Positions 62,447 to 64,000 of a stretch of 64,000 bases of DNA are shown here, in pieces. Origin of the DNA: Pantoea ananatis LMG 2665 (GTDB lineage Bacteria > Pseudomonadota > Gammaproteobacteria > Enterobacterales > Enterobacteriaceae); contig NZ_JMJJ01000008.1 in the NCBI RefSeq assembly GCF_000710035.2, positions 55,729 through 119,728 of the forward strand. Reading direction: 5' to 3'. Position numbers and translations under genes: made by a program. The notes beneath the pieces are model-generated. The model was not told the DNA's origin. It searched no databases and saw only the letters and a program-made list of their open reading frames with translations. Positions within the stretch are counted from its first letter, which is position 1. Each line of letters opens with the position of its first letter.

Positions 62447-62722
62447 CTACTCGTCATTTTTGATGACACCACGTGCACGTAGCAGGGCGGTTTTAAAATC
62501 GACTTCATAATCTTTTTTCAAGCCTGGAATCTGATCGTCGCTGGCTGAATCACGCATTTTTAGATGATAAATCAATACGTCATCGCTTAATTCACTTAAT
62601 GGGCCAATGAAACCAGACTCGTGGGCCAGTTTTTGTAAAAATGCCAACAGGTTAAGATCGGGCTCTTTCTCCCATGCCGGTTGCAGGAGTTCAAGCAGTT
62701 CAGTCAGCCGATGGGTTTTCAT
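62447..62722 (-). CDS. yihD: YihD family protein (DUF1040)
   Basis: 91 residues, close to E. coli YihD (89). The conserved start [26 protein letters not shown] and [45 protein letters not shown] end identify the family. Cytoplasmic; function unknown. Divergent from mobA and 45 bases before srkA, so it is likely first in yihD-srkA-dsbA. Confidence 0.94.
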   Translation of the reverse strand: MKTHRLTELLELLQPAWEKEPDLNLLAFLQKLAHESGFIGPLSELSDDVLIYHLKMRDSASDDQIPGLKKDYEVDFKTALLRARGVIKNDE

Positions 62723-62774
62723 AATGATTCCTCAATGCAGGTGATTCACGTCCAGAATGACACAAGGAGACAAG

Positions 62775-63347
62775 ATGGCAGCATTTACCGGTGTAATCCT
62801 TGCTGGTGGACAAGGTAGCCGTATGGGCGGGCAGGATAAAGGATTACTCATGATGCAGAGTAAACCCCTATACCAACACGTTCTACAGCGGTTGAGGCCG
62901 CAGGTAGACATTGTGTTAATAAGCGCTAACCGCAACATTGATCGTTATCAGCTAAGTGGTTATCAGGTCGTAACCGATTCAATCAAGGACTACCCAGGAC
63001 CGCTTGCAGGTATGTTGAGCGGTTTACGGCACAGCCCCACTGATTGGGTGGCATTTTGTGCCTGTGATACACCTCAGATCCCCGGTGATTTTGTTGCGCG
63101 CCTCTGGCAGCAGCGTAACAACGCACCTGCTGTATGGGTGAAATCCTCCCAGCGGGATCATCCAACCCTGGCCTTGATGAATAAGGCGATTGCCGACGAT
63201 CTGGAGACATGGTTGTTACGGGGGGAGCGCAGGCTTATGCAGTTTATGCGTGAGCATGGTGGGCACCCGGTTTTATTTAGCGATCCAGAGTCAGCGTTCA
63301 GCAACATCAATACGCCTGACGACCTTGTGGAGCAGGAGAAATCATAA
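62775..63347 (+). CDS. mobA: Molybdenum cofactor guanylyltransferase
   Basis: 190 residues. The nucleotidyltransferase signature GVILAGGQGSRMGGQDKGLL at the N-terminus, DYPGPLAGML and the metal-binding CACDTPQIP are present. It joins GMP to molybdopterin to give the bis-MGD cofactor. AAGGAGA lies five bases before this ATG; an ATG 18 bases upstream precedes the box and is rejected. Its TAA overlaps the mobB start by one base. Confidence 0.95.
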   Translation: MAAFTGVILAGGQGSRMGGQDKGLLMMQSKPLYQHVLQRLRPQVDIVLISANRNIDRYQLSGYQVVTDSIKDYPGPLAGMLSGLRHSPTDWVAFCACDTPQIPGDFVARLWQQRNNAPAVWVKSSQRDHPTLALMNKAIADDLETWLLRGERRLMQFMREHGGHPVLFSDPESAFSNINTPDDLVEQEKS

Positions 63348-63862
63348 TGTGTGTTCCGTTGTTGGCCATTGTCGCCTGGAGTGGGACCGGTAAAACCACA
63401 CTACTCGAGCAAGTTATACCCTTGTTAAGGGCGCAGGAGATACGTGCAGGATTAATTAAGCATACCCACCATGACATGGACGTAGATACGCCAGGCAAGG
63501 ACAGTTATCGACTGCGCCAGGCCGGAGCCGATCAGGTTATTGTCGCCAGCGACAGGCGTTGGGCACTCATGTGTGAAACGCCTGAGCAGCCTGTCAGCTT
63601 AATGGCGTTAGTGGGACGAATGGACAGCGAACAGCTGGATGTAGTGTTAGTCGAAGGATTTAAAGATGAGCCAGTCGCCAAAATTGTGCTTTGGCGCTCG
63701 GGTATTAAAGGTGAGCTAGCAGCACTGCTGGATGAGAAGGTGGTGGCTGTCGCCTGTGACGACACGACTTTAAACCTGAATGTGCCCGTTTTGAACATCA
63801 ACCAGCCACAAGAAGTGGCCGCATTTATCCTGACATGGCTGGGTAAAAAGGCGCATAGCTGA
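63347..63862 (+). CDS. mobB: Molybdopterin-guanine dinucleotide biosynthesis adapter MobB
   Basis: 171-residue P-loop protein: VAWSGTGKTTLLEQVIPLL (Walker A), KHTHHDMDVDTPGKDSYRLRQAGA and VVLVEGFKDEPVAKI. It binds GTP and assists MobA, but is dispensable in E. coli. Coupled to mobA through TAATG. Confidence 0.95.
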   Translation: MCVPLLAIVAWSGTGKTTLLEQVIPLLRAQEIRAGLIKHTHHDMDVDTPGKDSYRLRQAGADQVIVASDRRWALMCETPEQPVSLMALVGRMDSEQLDVVLVEGFKDEPVAKIVLWRSGIKGELAALLDEKVVAVACDDTTLNLNVPVLNINQPQEVAAFILTWLGKKAHS

Positions 63863-63904
63863 CAACACAATGGGTAGCGAGTGGATGATGCAGATCAGCA
63901 GCGT

Positions 63905-64000
63905 TCAGTAGAGGGTTTTCCCGTCTTCGAACGGCAAAGAAGGTGTAATTACCATCATCGTTAGAGCCTGTCTGCCGCGTACCAGATGACGTGCCTGTGT
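63905..64000 (-). CDS. C-terminal end of an unidentified protein (runs off right edge)
   Basis: The minus strand is open from the window edge to a TGA at 63905-63907 and reads ARHLVRGRQALTMMVITP then SLPFEDGKTLY. It looks protein-like, is convergent with mobB and sits where E. coli has the rrnA operon. Thirty-one residues are too few to name a family. Confidence 0.4.
   Translation of the reverse strand, partial: TQARHLVRGRQALTMMVITPSLPFEDGKTLY

Overview
This 64-kb window is chromosomal backbone of a member of the Enterobacterales. Gene order and protein sequences closely follow the Escherichia coli segments kbl-waa-coaD-mutM-rpmBG-radC-coaBC-dut-slmA-pyrE-rph-yicC, yicG-ligB-gmk-rpoZ-spoT-trmH-recG-xanP-yicH and fabY-dtd-yihYX-typA-glnALG-hemN-yihI-engB-polA-dsbA-srkA-yihD-mobAB. 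In E. coli these segments are not all contiguous. The joined order, the Klebsiella/Erwinia-type lipopolysaccharide (LPS) core genes (wabG, wabH, wabN, waaE) and many moderately diverged proteins suggest the Erwiniaceae (Pantoea/Erwinia/Mixta-like). That placement is inference; the order Enterobacterales is secure.

Layout. 1-1273: threonine catabolism (tdh start, kbl), minus strand. 1502-17038: LPS core cluster, with inner-core heptose genes hldD-waaF-waaC, a GT4, the O-antigen ligase waaL and a GT2, then two minus-strand genes (a WabN-like deacetylase and a GT9 enzyme) interleaved with wabH, another GT2, waaQ-wabG and waaA-waaE, ending in coaD. 17511-25036: mutM, ribosomal proteins L33/L28, radC, coaBC-dut, slmA, rph-pyrE with its attenuator, and a NupC-type nucleoside transporter. 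25072-26527: a DUF3574 lipoprotein and yicC.

26600-32690 is an A+T-rich accessory stretch between yicC and yicG. It holds a translationally coupled DUF3289/DUF943 pair (possible effector/immunity module), a truncated fimbrial-like secreted protein, lpxP (palmitoleoyl transferase acting on lipid A) and a truncated Wzx-type flippase, with long gene-poor gaps.

32691-44349: yicG/ligB (tail-to-tail overlap), the gmk-rpoZ-spoT-trmH-recG operon, xanP behind a PurR-like palindrome, and yicH. 44383-47293: fabY-dtd-yihY-yihX, minus strand. 47518-53843: typA divergent from the nitrogen-regulation operon glnA-glnL-glnG, with a sigma-54 promoter and an NtrC-site array. 53884-56310: hemN preceded by an unlisted 58-codon membrane ORF, yihI, and a CsrC-like small RNA. 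56563-60380: engB, Spot 42 RNA (with its 15-residue SpfP reading frame intact) and polA with DnaA boxes upstream. 60760-63862: dsbA-srkA-yihD and divergent mobA-mobB. A partial minus-strand frame enters at the right edge.

Functionally the window links envelope construction (LPS core, lipid A acylation, O-antigen attachment), nucleotide metabolism and repair, stringent response and nitrogen control. No rRNA, tRNA, CRISPR array or complete insertion sequence was recognised.
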